A stretch of DNA of 64,000 nucleotides from CBDCTM01 sp965222005 (lineage in GTDB: Bacteria; Bacteroidota; Bacteroidia; Chitinophagales; Saprospiraceae): contig OZ244935.1 in assembly GCA_965222005.1 (NCBI GenBank), positions 1,488,001-1,552,000 on the forward strand, written 5' to 3'. This document shows, piece by piece, positions 33,026-42,623 of the stretch; the stretch's first letter is position 1; the number at the start of each line of letters is the position of its first letter. The position numbers and the translations under genes were made by a program. The notes below the pieces were generated by a model that saw nothing but the letters and a program-made list of their open reading frames with translations, ran no database searches and was not told the origin of the DNA.

Positions 33026-35536
33026 TGGAGTAATGGACAAACGGGAAATTATATAAGTAATTTACCCCCTGGTTTTTATACTGTAACCGTGACGGATAAT
33101 CGCGGATGCACTAAAGAGGAAACTTATGAAATCCTGGATGGGACCGGCGTGTCTTTTACTACACAAATTATTCAGAATCCTTCTTGCTTGTGTTGTGCAG
33201 ATGGAATCTTTCAGCTTCAAATCAATGGAGGAATTGGTTCATCATATGATATACATGTATCAACAGAAATTTCGGGCTGGGAATACATTACTACCATTAG
33301 TTCTTCCACTGCTCAAATAACGGGTGCTGGATTTGGCCAAAATATTATTTCGGTTATAGATAATACCACAGGCTGCCGACTTTTTGAAGAAATGTATATA
33401 AATCCCCCTGACCCAATAGCTATTGAATTAGAAAGCATCACACATATGCATGGTTCTGGCAATGGATTTTCACAAGGGGCAATTGATATTTCAGTATCCA
33501 ACGGTCAAGTGCCTTATCAATACCAATGGAGTTGTGGAAGTGCTTGTGGTGATATAAGTTGGTCCACCTCTCCAGATGGTCAGGATATTTCAGAAATAAT
33601 CTATACAGGAGGTTATCAAGGGAGCAGGCCTTATGTGTTTACTGTAACAGTAACTGATGCGGATGGATGTACTGAAGAAGCGGCATTCAATGTATTTCTA
33701 GGCCCTGAAATTCTCCAATGTGCAACTAATATAAACCAGGGATATGTAGGGCAAATTACGCCATGCATCCCAAACGTTGGTGGAGGTCAAATAAAGGCTC
33801 CCGCAATAATAAATGGAGAACCACCTTATTCTTATTTATGGACATATCCTGATGGTACAACAGCTACAACCCAGAATATAAGCAACCTTACACTCGAAGG
33901 CACCTATTCTGTTTTAATTACAGATGCGGCTTATCAAGAGTGTGGCCGAGATTTTTGGTTGAAATGTGAATGTGATAACTTCAGAGGAATAATTGATTAT
34001 GATGATTGTGACCGGAATGACCCGGGGTGGGTTGAGGTCACTGGTATAAGCTATGCTACAACAAACCCCTATTACGTTTTATTTTCTACCGGCGATAATG
34101 CTGTAGTTTGGGTCGATGCAAATGGCGGTATAATTTTTCATTACGGAACGCTCCGGGTAAATAATATCCAGGTTCCCGATGGATACAACAGTACACAAGT
34201 TTGTGTTATTATTGCAGACCCCTATGGCTGCAAAGACTATCAGTGCAGGACAATTTATAAAGGAAATCAATGCACGTATAGCATAAAAGATGAAATTCTC
34301 GATGAAGATGGTCCGCTTACTGCTGATCCCTTTCAAAACAATCATGCATATACACAGATTTTTGGACAGTTAAACGCAGAATTTGGTTTTCAAGAGGGCG
34401 ATTATATCGCTAAATGTTATATGATTGAGTCTTGCGAAGATGAAGCTTCTTATGGGCCTTTGATATATGAGCCCAACGATATGAATAATCCCTGCTCAGG
34501 AGGGGGGCAGTTGTATTGCAGGCTGTGCCCCGACCAACCCCTTGGGGGTATGGAAGTTCCCCCTAATTATGGTGGAATACCCTTGCAGTATGAAGGATCG
34601 TGCTTGTGTTTGTGGCCACCTGGTATTATCTCGGATCAGGAATTTATTGATGCCGGATTAGAAGGAAACATTCAGGATTTTTGGATACATCCTGTAGTAG
34701 CGTTTTATGACTGCAACGGAAACTCTAATGGAAACGAAGATCCAACTATTGATCCAGTTGGGCCGAATTGTGATCAGTTTGAAGCATGTCAGGAGAATTG
34801 TACTTATGATACGAATTTAGAAACATGCGAATATGATCTGACTTGTCGAGAATTTACCGCTTCTGTTCCTGCTCAATCCTGGTATTGCTTTAATAATCAG
34901 GATTGTAGCATTTATTTAGAATGTTCTATCAACCCTTGTATTAAGCAGTTAGTGGATTTTTGTGAAGAAGGTTGCCTGCTAACAGATTTGATAAGCTACT
35001 TTGGAGATTCTCCTGAGTTTTACCAATGCCTCGGTAGTGAAAATGAACCTCTTGACAATTGCGATTGTACAGACCTGGGTGGTATTTCATTTGATATATT
35101 TATTGGAGAAATCGCTCCTGAAGTCTTGCCTGAATGTCATACTTGTGAGGATGATCCTTCATTTCCTGATATTCCAATAATTCCTTTTCCCGACACATCC
35201 ATATCAAGCAGTAGAAACTGGAGTGGTAATGATTATAAAACCCAAAACCTGGTGGTAGAGGGCAAGCGAGAAGATAGGATGGTAAAAGTTTTTCCCAATC
35301 CTTTCAACAATAAACTCACTTTAAGCATTGAGGCTATCAGTGAAGAATCGATCTATATACTTTTAACGGATGTTCTAGGAAAAACCCGCTACGAAAGCAA
35401 AAAAAGCCTGTTAGCAGGTCTTAACATAATTGATATGAAACCCTATTCGGGTATAGCTCCAGGAGTGTATGAATTGGTAATAATAACCAGCAGGGGATAT
35501 TATTTCCGGGAAAGATTGGTAAAAACATATAACTAA
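33026..35536 (+). CDS. SprB-type adhesin, 5'-truncated, with T9SS sorting domain
   Basis: The open frame begins inside an SprB repeat (WSNGQTGNYISNLPPG, then YTVTVTDNRGC), so the gene has lost its start; GTG 33089 is not a natural start. Further SprB-like repeats follow (PYQYQWSCG...VTVTDADGCTEEA). A long Cys-rich region comes next, and the end is a T9SS type A sorting domain (VKVFPNPFNNKLTLSIE ... YYFRERLVKTYN). The full protein would be a cell-surface or secreted adhesin. Confidence 0.85.
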   Translation, partial: WSNGQTGNYISNLPPGFYTVTVTDNRGCTKEETYEILDGTGVSFTTQIIQNPSCLCCADGIFQLQINGGIGSSYDIHVSTEISGWEYITTISSSTAQITGAGFGQNIISVIDNTTGCRLFEEMYINPPDPIAIELESITHMHGSGNGFSQGAIDISVSNGQVPYQYQWSCGSACGDISWSTSPDGQDISEIIYTGGYQGSRPYVFTVTVTDADGCTEEAAFNVFLGPEILQCATNINQGYVGQITPCIPNVGGGQIKAPAIINGEPPYSYLWTYPDGTTATTQNISNLTLEGTYSVLITDAAYQECGRDFWLKCECDNFRGIIDYDDCDRNDPGWVEVTGISYATTNPYYVLFSTGDNAVVWVDANGGIIFHYGTLRVNNIQVPDGYNSTQVCVIIADPYGCKDYQCRTIYKGNQCTYSIKDEILDEDGPLTADPFQNNHAYTQIFGQLNAEFGFQEGDYIAKCYMIESCEDEASYGPLIYEPNDMNNPCSGGGQLYCRLCPDQPLGGMEVPPNYGGIPLQYEGSCLCLWPPGIISDQEFIDAGLEGNIQDFWIHPVVAFYDCNGNSNGNEDPTIDPVGPNCDQFEACQENCTYDTNLETCEYDLTCREFTASVPAQSWYCFNNQDCSIYLECSINPCIKQLVDFCEEGCLLTDLISYFGDSPEFYQCLGSENEPLDNCDCTDLGGISFDIFIGEIAPEVLPECHTCEDDPSFPDIPIIPFPDTSISSSRNWSGNDYKTQNLVVEGKREDRMVKVFPNPFNNKLTLSIEAISEESIYILLTDVLGKTRYESKKSLLAGLNIIDMKPYSGIAPGVYELVIITSRGYYFRERLVKTYN

Positions 35537-35562
35537 GGGCGGGTTTTAAAACAGCTTCTTAG

Positions 35563-37032
35563 CTTGACTTTACTATTTTTTCAAAACTCAAGCAACGGCT
35601 TGAGTGAGTATGTACCACAAGTACCTGATTTTTTCAGAATAACTTTGGACAATGGTATTTGTATTGCTTATTGAAAGTTTGGTTTTACGCAAGATTTCTA
35701 TTCTGACAGCAGCAAGGACGTCTGAAAAGGTTACATGCCTTTTTCTATACCAGGCAGTTGCGTTTGGCTCTATTTGCTGGTTGCTGTTTAAGTGTTGAGC
35801 AAACAGACAAGTGATCGAGAACAAGGCCATTAGGCTAGGAGTAGATCGCTCGATAGCCAGATCAGACCATTGGCGTTGAGTCTCCACTCCGAGGTGTCTT
35901 CGTACTTCAGCAAAAGTTACTTCGACGCGCCATCGTCTGACAAAGAATGAGACGACTTTTTTGTCCTCTAATTCAAAGTCGGTGCATCCGAGTAAAACAG
36001 GTTCCAATATTCCTTGTGGGTCTTTAACAAGTACCCATTTGATTTTTACTAACACAGTATTGGAACTGCGCCAAATAGCGATGCCGGAGGTGATCATCAT
36101 CTCTTTTTTAGTGTGGCCATACCACTCGGAGAAAACGACTTTTGTCCATTTGATGCGCTTGTCCGTCAGACGTTTTTCCATACTAAGCAGTCGCTTGCCG
36201 ACTGGCGGTTTTGGCCCCCTTTTGTTTTTAGGGTATTGCTTTGGAGGCAACTCATACAAACGAGCATTAAGTTTCATCCTAGCAATCATACCTATTCCTA
36301 CTTGTTGGGCATGCATAAACAACTCGAAGGTGGCAAAAGAGCCATCCCCCGTTAAATATATAGCTCGTCCTAGCTTTGCACTCTGTCGGCTTAACCAACT
36401 TAGAACCTGCCTGGCCCAATCAGTCAACTTCTTTGCTGGCTTGTCCCGATCTGTATAATATCGCTCTGATGGACACAGCACCGTTAACACAGGAAGTGCC
36501 CAATAAGCTCCTGCTTCAAGCCATGGCAAATGAGTTAGCACCATCAAGGAAAGCCAACGCAAACCACTACACTTAACAAAGTGACTTTTGGAAGAGCGAA
36601 CAGGATCCCGATAAATACCACGCTTGTTAATCTTGTAACCCCAACGGCGTTCAATCGTGTCATCTAAACCAACAACGATTGGTCTTCCTTTTGGAATAAA
36701 AGCCTTGACTATTAAACTAAGTAATATCTCGCTAATTTGCTTGGCTGACCACTTGTCCTGACTAAGTACGCGGTGATACTTGGGAAAGTTTTTTTCCCAA
36801 CGCAAACCAACACTCCGAAGTATGTTGCAAACCGTTCTACTGCCTGGACAAATAATAGCTCCTGTTAATAGTAAAACTACTTTTGGCCATACATCTTTGC
36901 GAAATACAAATGAAAAATACGATATTGTGTCTTGAAATCCTGAAGGTAATTGTAGCATCTTTAGAAGGTTCAGATACTCTAAAGTAACAAAGCTTTCGGG
37001 ATTTCTTATTTTTCAAAAGTAGTAAAGTCCAG
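35563..37032 (-). mobile_element. IS701-like insertion sequence, copy 2
   Basis: The element is 1470 bp with ends CTTGACTTTACTAT and (other strand) CTGGACTTTACTAC, flanked by direct repeats CTTAG (35558-35562 and 37033-37037). It sits between the adhesin and the first barrel gene. The duplicated flank at 37855-37900 lacks it, so insertion came after the local duplication. Confidence 0.93.
35588..36958 (-). CDS. IS701-like DDE transposase, copy 2
   Basis: Same 456-residue protein as at 20708-22078, with VVGLDDTIERRWG, YLTGDGSFAT and RRWRVEVTFAEVRRHLG. Both copies look intact and identical, so the element is probably active. Confidence 0.92.
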   Translation of the reverse strand: MLQLPSGFQDTISYFSFVFRKDVWPKVVLLLTGAIICPGSRTVCNILRSVGLRWEKNFPKYHRVLSQDKWSAKQISEILLSLIVKAFIPKGRPIVVGLDDTIERRWGYKINKRGIYRDPVRSSKSHFVKCSGLRWLSLMVLTHLPWLEAGAYWALPVLTVLCPSERYYTDRDKPAKKLTDWARQVLSWLSRQSAKLGRAIYLTGDGSFATFELFMHAQQVGIGMIARMKLNARLYELPPKQYPKNKRGPKPPVGKRLLSMEKRLTDKRIKWTKVVFSEWYGHTKKEMMITSGIAIWRSSNTVLVKIKWVLVKDPQGILEPVLLGCTDFELEDKKVVSFFVRRWRVEVTFAEVRRHLGVETQRQWSDLAIERSTPSLMALFSITCLFAQHLNSNQQIEPNATAWYRKRHVTFSDVLAAVRIEILRKTKLSISNTNTIVQSYSEKIRYLWYILTQAVA

Positions 37033-37043
37033 CTTAGTTGTTT

Positions 37044-37805
37044 TCAAATCCTGTAACTCCAATGAACCCGTATCCCAATATTCAACAAATTCCGTTCGTC
37101 CAAAGATTCAGAAATAAGCTGTAGAAATTGATCATCATGCTCTATATCTTTGGTGATCTTTCTAATCATCAGTTCAGCGTGAGGCTGAAGTGTTATCTGT
37201 GTCCGCTGGGTTCGAACAATGGTATAGCCTATCCCCAGGTTTGCAGATAAATTGTATTTGTGCAAAGGAAGCCTTGCGCGATGCCTACTACTAATTTGAA
37301 GTAGTACCCCTCCACGATAGTCGACTGGGGCAAATGCATCAAACTGGGTAGTGGTCAAATAATAGTTTGTGAGGCTGAAATTCAAAAATACTCGTCCCTG
37401 CTCCAAAAACGGCAAATAGTTAATTCCCAAAGGGATGCCGGCATAATAATAATTCATCGTTCCTTCTGCCGAGGAAAAATATCTCGCACCTCCGGCATCT
37501 CTGATCTCCTCGCGCCGGATGTCGGTTTTGAATGAAAATTTGGAAAAGGAAAAACCGGAAGTTAACTGGAATCGCTCGCCCAGCTTTTTGGTTACTGATA
37601 CTCCTGCAGAGTAAGCAAAGGATGATTCGTCAAAAATGGTTTCGCTAAATACGTGGTTTTTGATACGGATCTCTCCGGATGGGATATGCTGTCTTATTTG
37701 CGTACCGATACTTGGTGATACAAATATCCCAATTGACATATTTTGGGATTGCCCAAAATTAAAAGTGATGAAAATAAATAATGCGCTAAAAAATAACTTC
37801 TTCAT
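37044..37805 (-). CDS. Outer-membrane beta-barrel protein, duplicate 1
   Basis: The 253-residue protein starts with a signal peptide (MKKLFFSALFIFITFNFGQSQ) and continues with alternating strands typical of PorT/OMP_b-brl-like barrels (FQLTSGFSFSKFSF, YYYAGIPLGINYLPF, NLGIGYTI), ending with an aromatic-rich last strand. It is nearly identical to 37881-38642. Its upstream region has been replaced by a fragment of the adhesin 3' end, so its promoter is probably lost. Confidence 0.85.
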   Translation of the reverse strand: MKKLFFSALFIFITFNFGQSQNMSIGIFVSPSIGTQIRQHIPSGEIRIKNHVFSETIFDESSFAYSAGVSVTKKLGERFQLTSGFSFSKFSFKTDIRREEIRDAGGARYFSSAEGTMNYYYAGIPLGINYLPFLEQGRVFLNFSLTNYYLTTTQFDAFAPVDYRGGVLLQISSRHRARLPLHKYNLSANLGIGYTIVRTQRTQITLQPHAELMIRKITKDIEHDDQFLQLISESLDERNLLNIGIRVHWSYRI

Positions 37806-37880
37806 TGGATATTATTTTCGGGAAAGATTGATAAAAACATATAACTAAGGGCGGGTTTTAAAACAGCTTTTTAGTTGCTT
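37806..37880 (+). repeat. Duplicated fragment of adhesin 3' end
   Basis: GGATATTATTTTCGGGAAAG to AACAGCTTTTTAG repeats 35496-35562 with a few changes, including the codons for RERLIKTYN and the stop. It joins the start of barrel gene 1 at GGATATT, a stretch present at both original ends, so the tandem duplication used short homology. Confidence 0.85.
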
Positions 37881-38642
37881 TCAAATCCTGTAACTCCAAT
37901 GAACCCGTATCCCAATATTCAACAAGTTCCGTTCGTCCAAAGATTCAGAAATAAGCTGCAGAAATTGATCATCATGCTCTATATCTTCGGTGATCTTTCT
38001 AAGCATCAATTCAGCGTGAGGCTGAAGTGTTATCTGTGTCCGTTGGGTTCGAACAATCGTATAGCCTATCCCCAGTTTTGCAGATAAATTGTATTTGTGC
38101 AAAGGAAGCCTTGCCCGGTGTCTGCCACTAATTTGAAGTCGTGCCCCTCCACGATAATCGACTGGGGCAAATGCATCAAACTGGGTAGTGGTCAAATAAT
38201 AGTTTGTGAAACTGAAATTCAAAAATACTCGTCCCTGCTCCAAAAACGGTAAATAGTTAATTCCCAAAGGGATGCCTGCATAATAATAATTCATCGTTCC
38301 TTCTGCCGAGGAAAAATATCTCGCACCTCCGGCATCTCTGATCTCCTCGCGCCGGATGTCGGTTTTGAATGAAAATTTGGAAAAGGAAAAACCGGAAGTT
38401 AACTGGAATCGCTCGCCCAGCTTTTTGGTTACTGATACTCCTGTAGAGTAAGCAAAGGATGATTCGTCAAAAATGGTTTCGCTAAATACGTGGTTTTTGA
38501 TACGGATCTCTCCGGATGGGATATGCTGTCTTATTTGCGTACCGATACTTGGTGATACAAATATCCCAATTGACATATTTTGGGATTGCCCGAAATAAAA
38601 AGTGATGAAAATAAATAATGCGCTAAAAAATAACTTCTTCAT
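37881..38642 (-). CDS. Outer-membrane beta-barrel protein, duplicate 2
   Basis: I choose ATG 38642 because MKKLFFSALFIFITFYFGQSQ is the shared signal peptide; the frame is open eight codons further. The mature part matches duplicate 1 with few changes, for example RGGARLQISGRH against RGGVLLQISSRH. This copy keeps the original upstream region (38643-38879), which shows no other gene. Confidence 0.86.
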   Translation of the reverse strand: MKKLFFSALFIFITFYFGQSQNMSIGIFVSPSIGTQIRQHIPSGEIRIKNHVFSETIFDESSFAYSTGVSVTKKLGERFQLTSGFSFSKFSFKTDIRREEIRDAGGARYFSSAEGTMNYYYAGIPLGINYLPFLEQGRVFLNFSFTNYYLTTTQFDAFAPVDYRGGARLQISGRHRARLPLHKYNLSAKLGIGYTIVRTQRTQITLQPHAELMLRKITEDIEHDDQFLQLISESLDERNLLNIGIRVHWSYRI

Positions 38643-38879
38643 TGGATATTTTTTCACACTTGCCAACGAATCCCGCCGTTTGGAACTTCACCACCACTTG
38701 TTAAGCGTTTTGGCTACAAGTGCCTCTAAATTTCAAGCCCTCCAATATAATGAACTGTTTTTACTTTTTTCTAACCTTCGCACACAACTTTTCACATATT
38801 GGAGAAGCAAAAGAGATGGTCACAAACTTTGTGGTATAAATATGGCTGACCAGGAATGCCCGAGGCGGGGTATTTGTGC

Positions 38880-39881
38880 TTACAACTCCAATTTCCATCC
38901 ACCCTCGTCTGCTTTGAGCAGCGCTTTGACGGGGCGGGAGCCGGAAGGTGCAAGATAAGGACGCAAGTGAATCTCGGCTGTTTGTTTGTCGAGCCAGCGG
39001 GCGTAAATCGGTTCAAAATCCTTCAGTTCTTTCTCCCAGATTTTTTCAAACCCCTGTCCGGAAAAGCCAAAGAGTTGCAGGCCGTTGGCTTCAAATCCGC
39101 TATCCAGATCAGCATGGTAGCTGAGCAGGCGCTTGTGATCAGGTGCCGGCACGGGATATCCCCACAGATTGGTTACTCCGCCGGATTTGTCATTTACAAG
39201 TAGGTATGCCCCCTTGTCATGCGTGTGAATTTGCACTACGTGGAAGCCCATTTTGGGGAGGTAATACCGATAATCGTAGGTATGAGGCGGCCCTTCTACG
39301 GCTTCGTCTGCTATATGCAGCAGCTGTTTTTCATTGCCATTCCGGAGGCGGATCGTGATGCCCTCATCGCTTTGCGAAACATACTGCTGATTTTTCTTGA
39401 GCTGTGCTTTCTGCACTTTTTTATCACAGTCGGAAGCGGCCTTATATTGCTTGTTGTTGGAAAGTTGGATACAGCGCTCATAAGGAGTAGGATACTCATT
39501 GATGTCCCCTTTATAAAATTTTACGCCGCCACCGTATATCCAGCCCACCTTTTGATCGGCTGTACGCACCTTCAGCCAGGGCTCGTCAAAGGCCTGGCCA
39601 CGCAGATTGATCCGCTCTGTAAAATCCGATTTCTCTTCAAGGTAGTATAGCTCCTGCCCTTCGTGCAGCTCTACAACCACTTTGCTTTTGATGTCGGGCA
39701 ACTCGCGCAGCCTTAGTTTGTCCACCCAGGTATATAGCGGGCGGAGCTGCTCTGGTGGCTGGGCAGTAGCCGTGCTGTCGGTGCGGGCTGTGCGTACTTC
39801 CTGGCTTTCGGATGAGTTTGTATCTTTGCACGACCAAGCCAGCACGAGCGTTAAGGTTATAATAATGGATAAGCGACACAT
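38880..39881 (-). CDS. SH3-like domain lipoprotein
   Basis: The 333-residue product has a lipoprotein signal (LSIIITLTLVLAWSC, Cys near residue 18) and a Ser/Thr-rich linker. A bacterial SH3-like domain follows (VDKLRLRELPDIKSKVVVELHEGQE ... PWLKVRTADQKVGWIYGGGV, about residues 53-120). The C-terminal 200 residues are not recognised. It is probably anchored in the periplasm or outer membrane, perhaps near peptidoglycan. It is divergent from the glucosaminidase gene. Confidence 0.82.
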   Translation of the reverse strand: MCRLSIIITLTLVLAWSCKDTNSSESQEVRTARTDSTATAQPPEQLRPLYTWVDKLRLRELPDIKSKVVVELHEGQELYYLEEKSDFTERINLRGQAFDEPWLKVRTADQKVGWIYGGGVKFYKGDINEYPTPYERCIQLSNNKQYKAASDCDKKVQKAQLKKNQQYVSQSDEGITIRLRNGNEKQLLHIADEAVEGPPHTYDYRYYLPKMGFHVVQIHTHDKGAYLLVNDKSGGVTNLWGYPVPAPDHKRLLSYHADLDSGFEANGLQLFGFSGQGFEKIWEKELKDFEPIYARWLDKQTAEIHLRPYLAPSGSRPVKALLKADEGGWKLEL

Positions 39882-40022
39882 AGTAATATTTTTTTGTATG
39901 CGTTTGTAGATATACCCCGTAAATATAACCTATATGGTTTGATTGTTGTCTGCCATTTGGCAAGGAAAGTGGAGTGGCAGCGCTCCTGAAAATAAAATAC
40001 TGTTCTTTAAAATTTGTGAGTG

Positions 40023-41324
40023 ATGTATATAAGGTATTCGATAATAATAACGTGTTTGTGTGTTGGATTTATTGCCTTTGGGCAGGATGGAGATCGGGAA
40101 AAGTATATTCAGAAATACAAGAAAATTGCCCAAAGTGAGATGGACCGTACAGGCATTCCGGCCAGCATCAAACTGGCTCAAGGCATAATCGAGTCCAATG
40201 GCGGCAAGAGTACCCTGGCCCGCAAAGCTAACAATCATTTCGGCATCAAATGCCATACGGGGTGGCGAGGCAGGAAGTACTTTCTTGAAGATGATGATTA
40301 CGACGCCAATGGAGAATTGATCAAATCCTGCTTTCGGGTGTACAAAAATGGTGAAGCCAGTTATATTGCCCATTCCGAATTTCTGCGCGATCCCAACAAG
40401 CGCTACCGCTACGGCTTTTTGTTTCGCCTCAACCCCAAAGACTACAAAGGCTGGGCCCGCGGACTAAAAAAGGCCGGCTATGCTACCAGCCCAACCTATG
40501 CCAGCAGCCTCATCCGACTGATCGAAACCTACGAATTGTACCAATATGATGATTTGTCAGTTACAGAAGAACCGAGCGATTTAGCTAAGGGTATTCATCG
40601 GATCAATGATGTGAAGTATGCACTGGCCAGCGGCACGGAAAGTGCCAACGATATTGCCGAGCGCACCGGCACGAAGGTAAAAACGCTGCTGAAGTACAAT
40701 GAAAAACTAAGTGATGCACATCAGCAATTGGCCCAAAATACCCGCGTATTTATTCAAAAGAAGCGCAAGAATTTTCGCGGCAAGAAGAAATATCACTACG
40801 TTCAGAAAGGAGAAAATATGTACAGCATCTCCCAAAAATATGGTATCCGGCTCGACAAGTTGCTGCGCCGCAATCGGCTGAGTAAAGGCCAGGAGCCTGC
40901 CGTAGATGAGCGCATCAAACTGCGCGGCTGGAAGGTGCGCTCTTCCGACAAGCCACTACTCAGCAAAGAAGTGTATGATGATGTCCCTATCCTCACCGAC
41001 CCGGATGAGGAAATACTCTTTGAAGGAGAGGAAGAGTTCGGCAATGATATCGAAATGGAAATCGATGATGTAGTAGAAGATGAAGATGACTTCGATGAGC
41101 CAATTATCGTTGTTGAGCCACCCGAAACAGCGCCGGATCTGCCCGAAACAGATATCGATCCGTTGCCCGACCCAGGAGTGCAAGGCATCTATCATGTTGT
41201 GCAGGCTGAAGAGACTTTGTGGGGTATTTCAAAACAATACAATACTACAGTTGAGGCGATCAAGCTGTTGAACGGCTTGCGCTCAAACATCATCAGTATC
41301 GGACAAAGACTACGCATAAAGTGA
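40023..41324 (+). CDS. Glucosaminidase-type peptidoglycan hydrolase with LysM domains
   Basis: ATG 40023 gives a signal peptide (MYIRYSIIITCLCVGFIAFG). The glucosaminidase domain follows with the catalytic Glu in GIIESNGGKSTLARKANNHF and the FGIKCHTGW motif. LysM-like domains follow (YALASGTESANDIAERTGTK; YHYVQKGENMYSISQKYGIR), then an Asp/Glu/Pro-rich linker, and a final LysM domain (YHVVQAEETLWGISKQYNTT). It cleaves the glycan strand of peptidoglycan. Confidence 0.92.
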   Translation: MYIRYSIIITCLCVGFIAFGQDGDREKYIQKYKKIAQSEMDRTGIPASIKLAQGIIESNGGKSTLARKANNHFGIKCHTGWRGRKYFLEDDDYDANGELIKSCFRVYKNGEASYIAHSEFLRDPNKRYRYGFLFRLNPKDYKGWARGLKKAGYATSPTYASSLIRLIETYELYQYDDLSVTEEPSDLAKGIHRINDVKYALASGTESANDIAERTGTKVKTLLKYNEKLSDAHQQLAQNTRVFIQKKRKNFRGKKKYHYVQKGENMYSISQKYGIRLDKLLRRNRLSKGQEPAVDERIKLRGWKVRSSDKPLLSKEVYDDVPILTDPDEEILFEGEEEFGNDIEMEIDDVVEDEDDFDEPIIVVEPPETAPDLPETDIDPLPDPGVQGIYHVVQAEETLWGISKQYNTTVEAIKLLNGLRSNIISIGQRLRIK

Positions 41325-41369
41325 AAATAGTCAAGAGCTGTTTATTAAAAATCAACGAATCACAGAATT

Positions 41370-42107
41370 ATGAGGCAATATCTACTACCATTCATTTTTT
41401 GTATCGCTTCGGCGGGACTCTGTGCTCAGGACTCTGCTTTCGGGCTGAAGGGCGGTTTTTCAGCAGCCTTCCAAAAGTGGAACGATTTTCAGCGGGACCC
41501 CCTGCTCACTTCGCATATCATCGCCTACATCGAATCAGCTCCCGAAGACAATAGCGTGGCGCTGTTTGGACAATTTGGTTTTCACAACCGGGGCAGTGCA
41601 GTAGTGATTCGTCCTTTCAGTTATATCGATCAGACCACCGGCGCCGACCGACGCTACCCAGGCTCTACTACCAAATACCAGTTTCGTAACCTCTCCCTTT
41701 CTTTGGGAGCTAAGCAAAAATTCGAGCTGGCTGCTGATAAGTACTACTACTATATGCTTGGCATTCGTGGTGATTACACCTTGAATACCAATCTGGATGA
41801 TTTTGAGCAGCTTAACTCATTTACTAATACGCTCTTTTACCCTCAGGATGATTATGTGCGTAAATTTAACTACGGACTCATCATTGGCGGAGGGCTGGAG
41901 TTTCACTTCACAGAGTTTATTGGCGGGCTGGTTGAGTTGACCGTCAATCCCGACCTCTCCAAGCAATACGAGCAATTTCCAATCCCCAATGTGTACGATC
42001 CTTATACTGGCCAAACGCGCACTCTTCCAGGTCGCGATATACGCAATCTGACGCTTGAGCTCAGTGTGGGGATTCGTTTGCTGCGCAAAGTTGAATACAT
42101 AGATTAA
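41370..42107 (+). CDS. Outer-membrane beta-barrel protein
   Basis: The 245-residue protein starts with a signal peptide cut near LCAQ, then has barrel-like strands (GLKGGFSAAFQKW, LSLSLGAKQKFELA, YGLIIGGGLEFHF) and ends LELSVGIRLLRKVEYID. It belongs to the broad PorT/OMP barrel group. It follows the hydrolase gene by 45 bases and could share its transcript. Confidence 0.82.
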   Translation: MRQYLLPFIFCIASAGLCAQDSAFGLKGGFSAAFQKWNDFQRDPLLTSHIIAYIESAPEDNSVALFGQFGFHNRGSAVVIRPFSYIDQTTGADRRYPGSTTKYQFRNLSLSLGAKQKFELAADKYYYYMLGIRGDYTLNTNLDDFEQLNSFTNTLFYPQDDYVRKFNYGLIIGGGLEFHFTEFIGGLVELTVNPDLSKQYEQFPIPNVYDPYTGQTRTLPGRDIRNLTLELSVGIRLLRKVEYID

Positions 42108-42150
42108 TATTGCATTTGTAAATACCTGAAAAATAGCTGTATATAAAATA

Positions 42151-42168
42151 TAACGTATTTTTACGTTA
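42151..42168. promoter_or_regulatory. Dyad TAACGTA-TTTT-TACGTTA before blaI-type gene
   Basis: A perfect 7-bp inverted repeat with a 4-base spacer lies about 80 bases before the BlaI-type gene. BlaI regulators bind short dyads in their own promoters, so this is a candidate operator, though its sequence differs from the TACA/TGTA boxes known in Gram-positives. Confidence 0.4.
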
Positions 42169-42249
42169 AAAATCGTAAAAAATAGTTGTGCGGCTGATTT
42201 TCTCGTTGTACCTTGCATGCTATAATTCATTGTACCATTTAGTTTGAAT

Positions 42250-42618
42250 ATGAAAAGACTGACAAAAGCGGAAGAGCAAATCATGCAGATCATCTGGCGA
42301 TTGGGGCGCTGTACGGTGAGCGATATTCTGGATGAAATTGCTCAACACGGGAAAAAGCCTCCGCACAGCACCATCTCCTCCATTGTGCGTATTGTAGAAG
42401 GGAAGGGTTTTTTGGACCACAAAGCCTATGGGCGCACCTATGAGTACTTCCCCGTCATCAGCAAAGCGGAGTATAGCCGTTCGGCCTTGCGCAAACTGGC
42501 TTCCGACTATTTTGACGGCTCGATGAATCGACTTGTTTCCTTTCTGGTCAAAGAAAATGACCTGGATATTTCGGAGCTTTCGGAGCTGCTCGATCAATTG
42601 GAAAACCATGAAAAATAG
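42250..42618 (+). CDS. BlaI/MecI-family repressor
   Basis: ATG 42250 gives 122 residues with a winged-helix domain (LTKAEEQIMQIIWRLGRCTV, then PPHSTISSIVRIVEGKGFL) and a C-terminal dimerisation part (YSRSALRKLASDYFDGSMNRLVSFL). Such repressors pair with an M56 membrane peptidase that cuts them on a signal. Here the M56 gene starts five bases after the stop, in the standard order. Confidence 0.93.
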   Translation: MKRLTKAEEQIMQIIWRLGRCTVSDILDEIAQHGKKPPHSTISSIVRIVEGKGFLDHKAYGRTYEYFPVISKAEYSRSALRKLASDYFDGSMNRLVSFLVKENDLDISELSELLDQLENHEK

Positions 42619-42623
42619 TAGCT

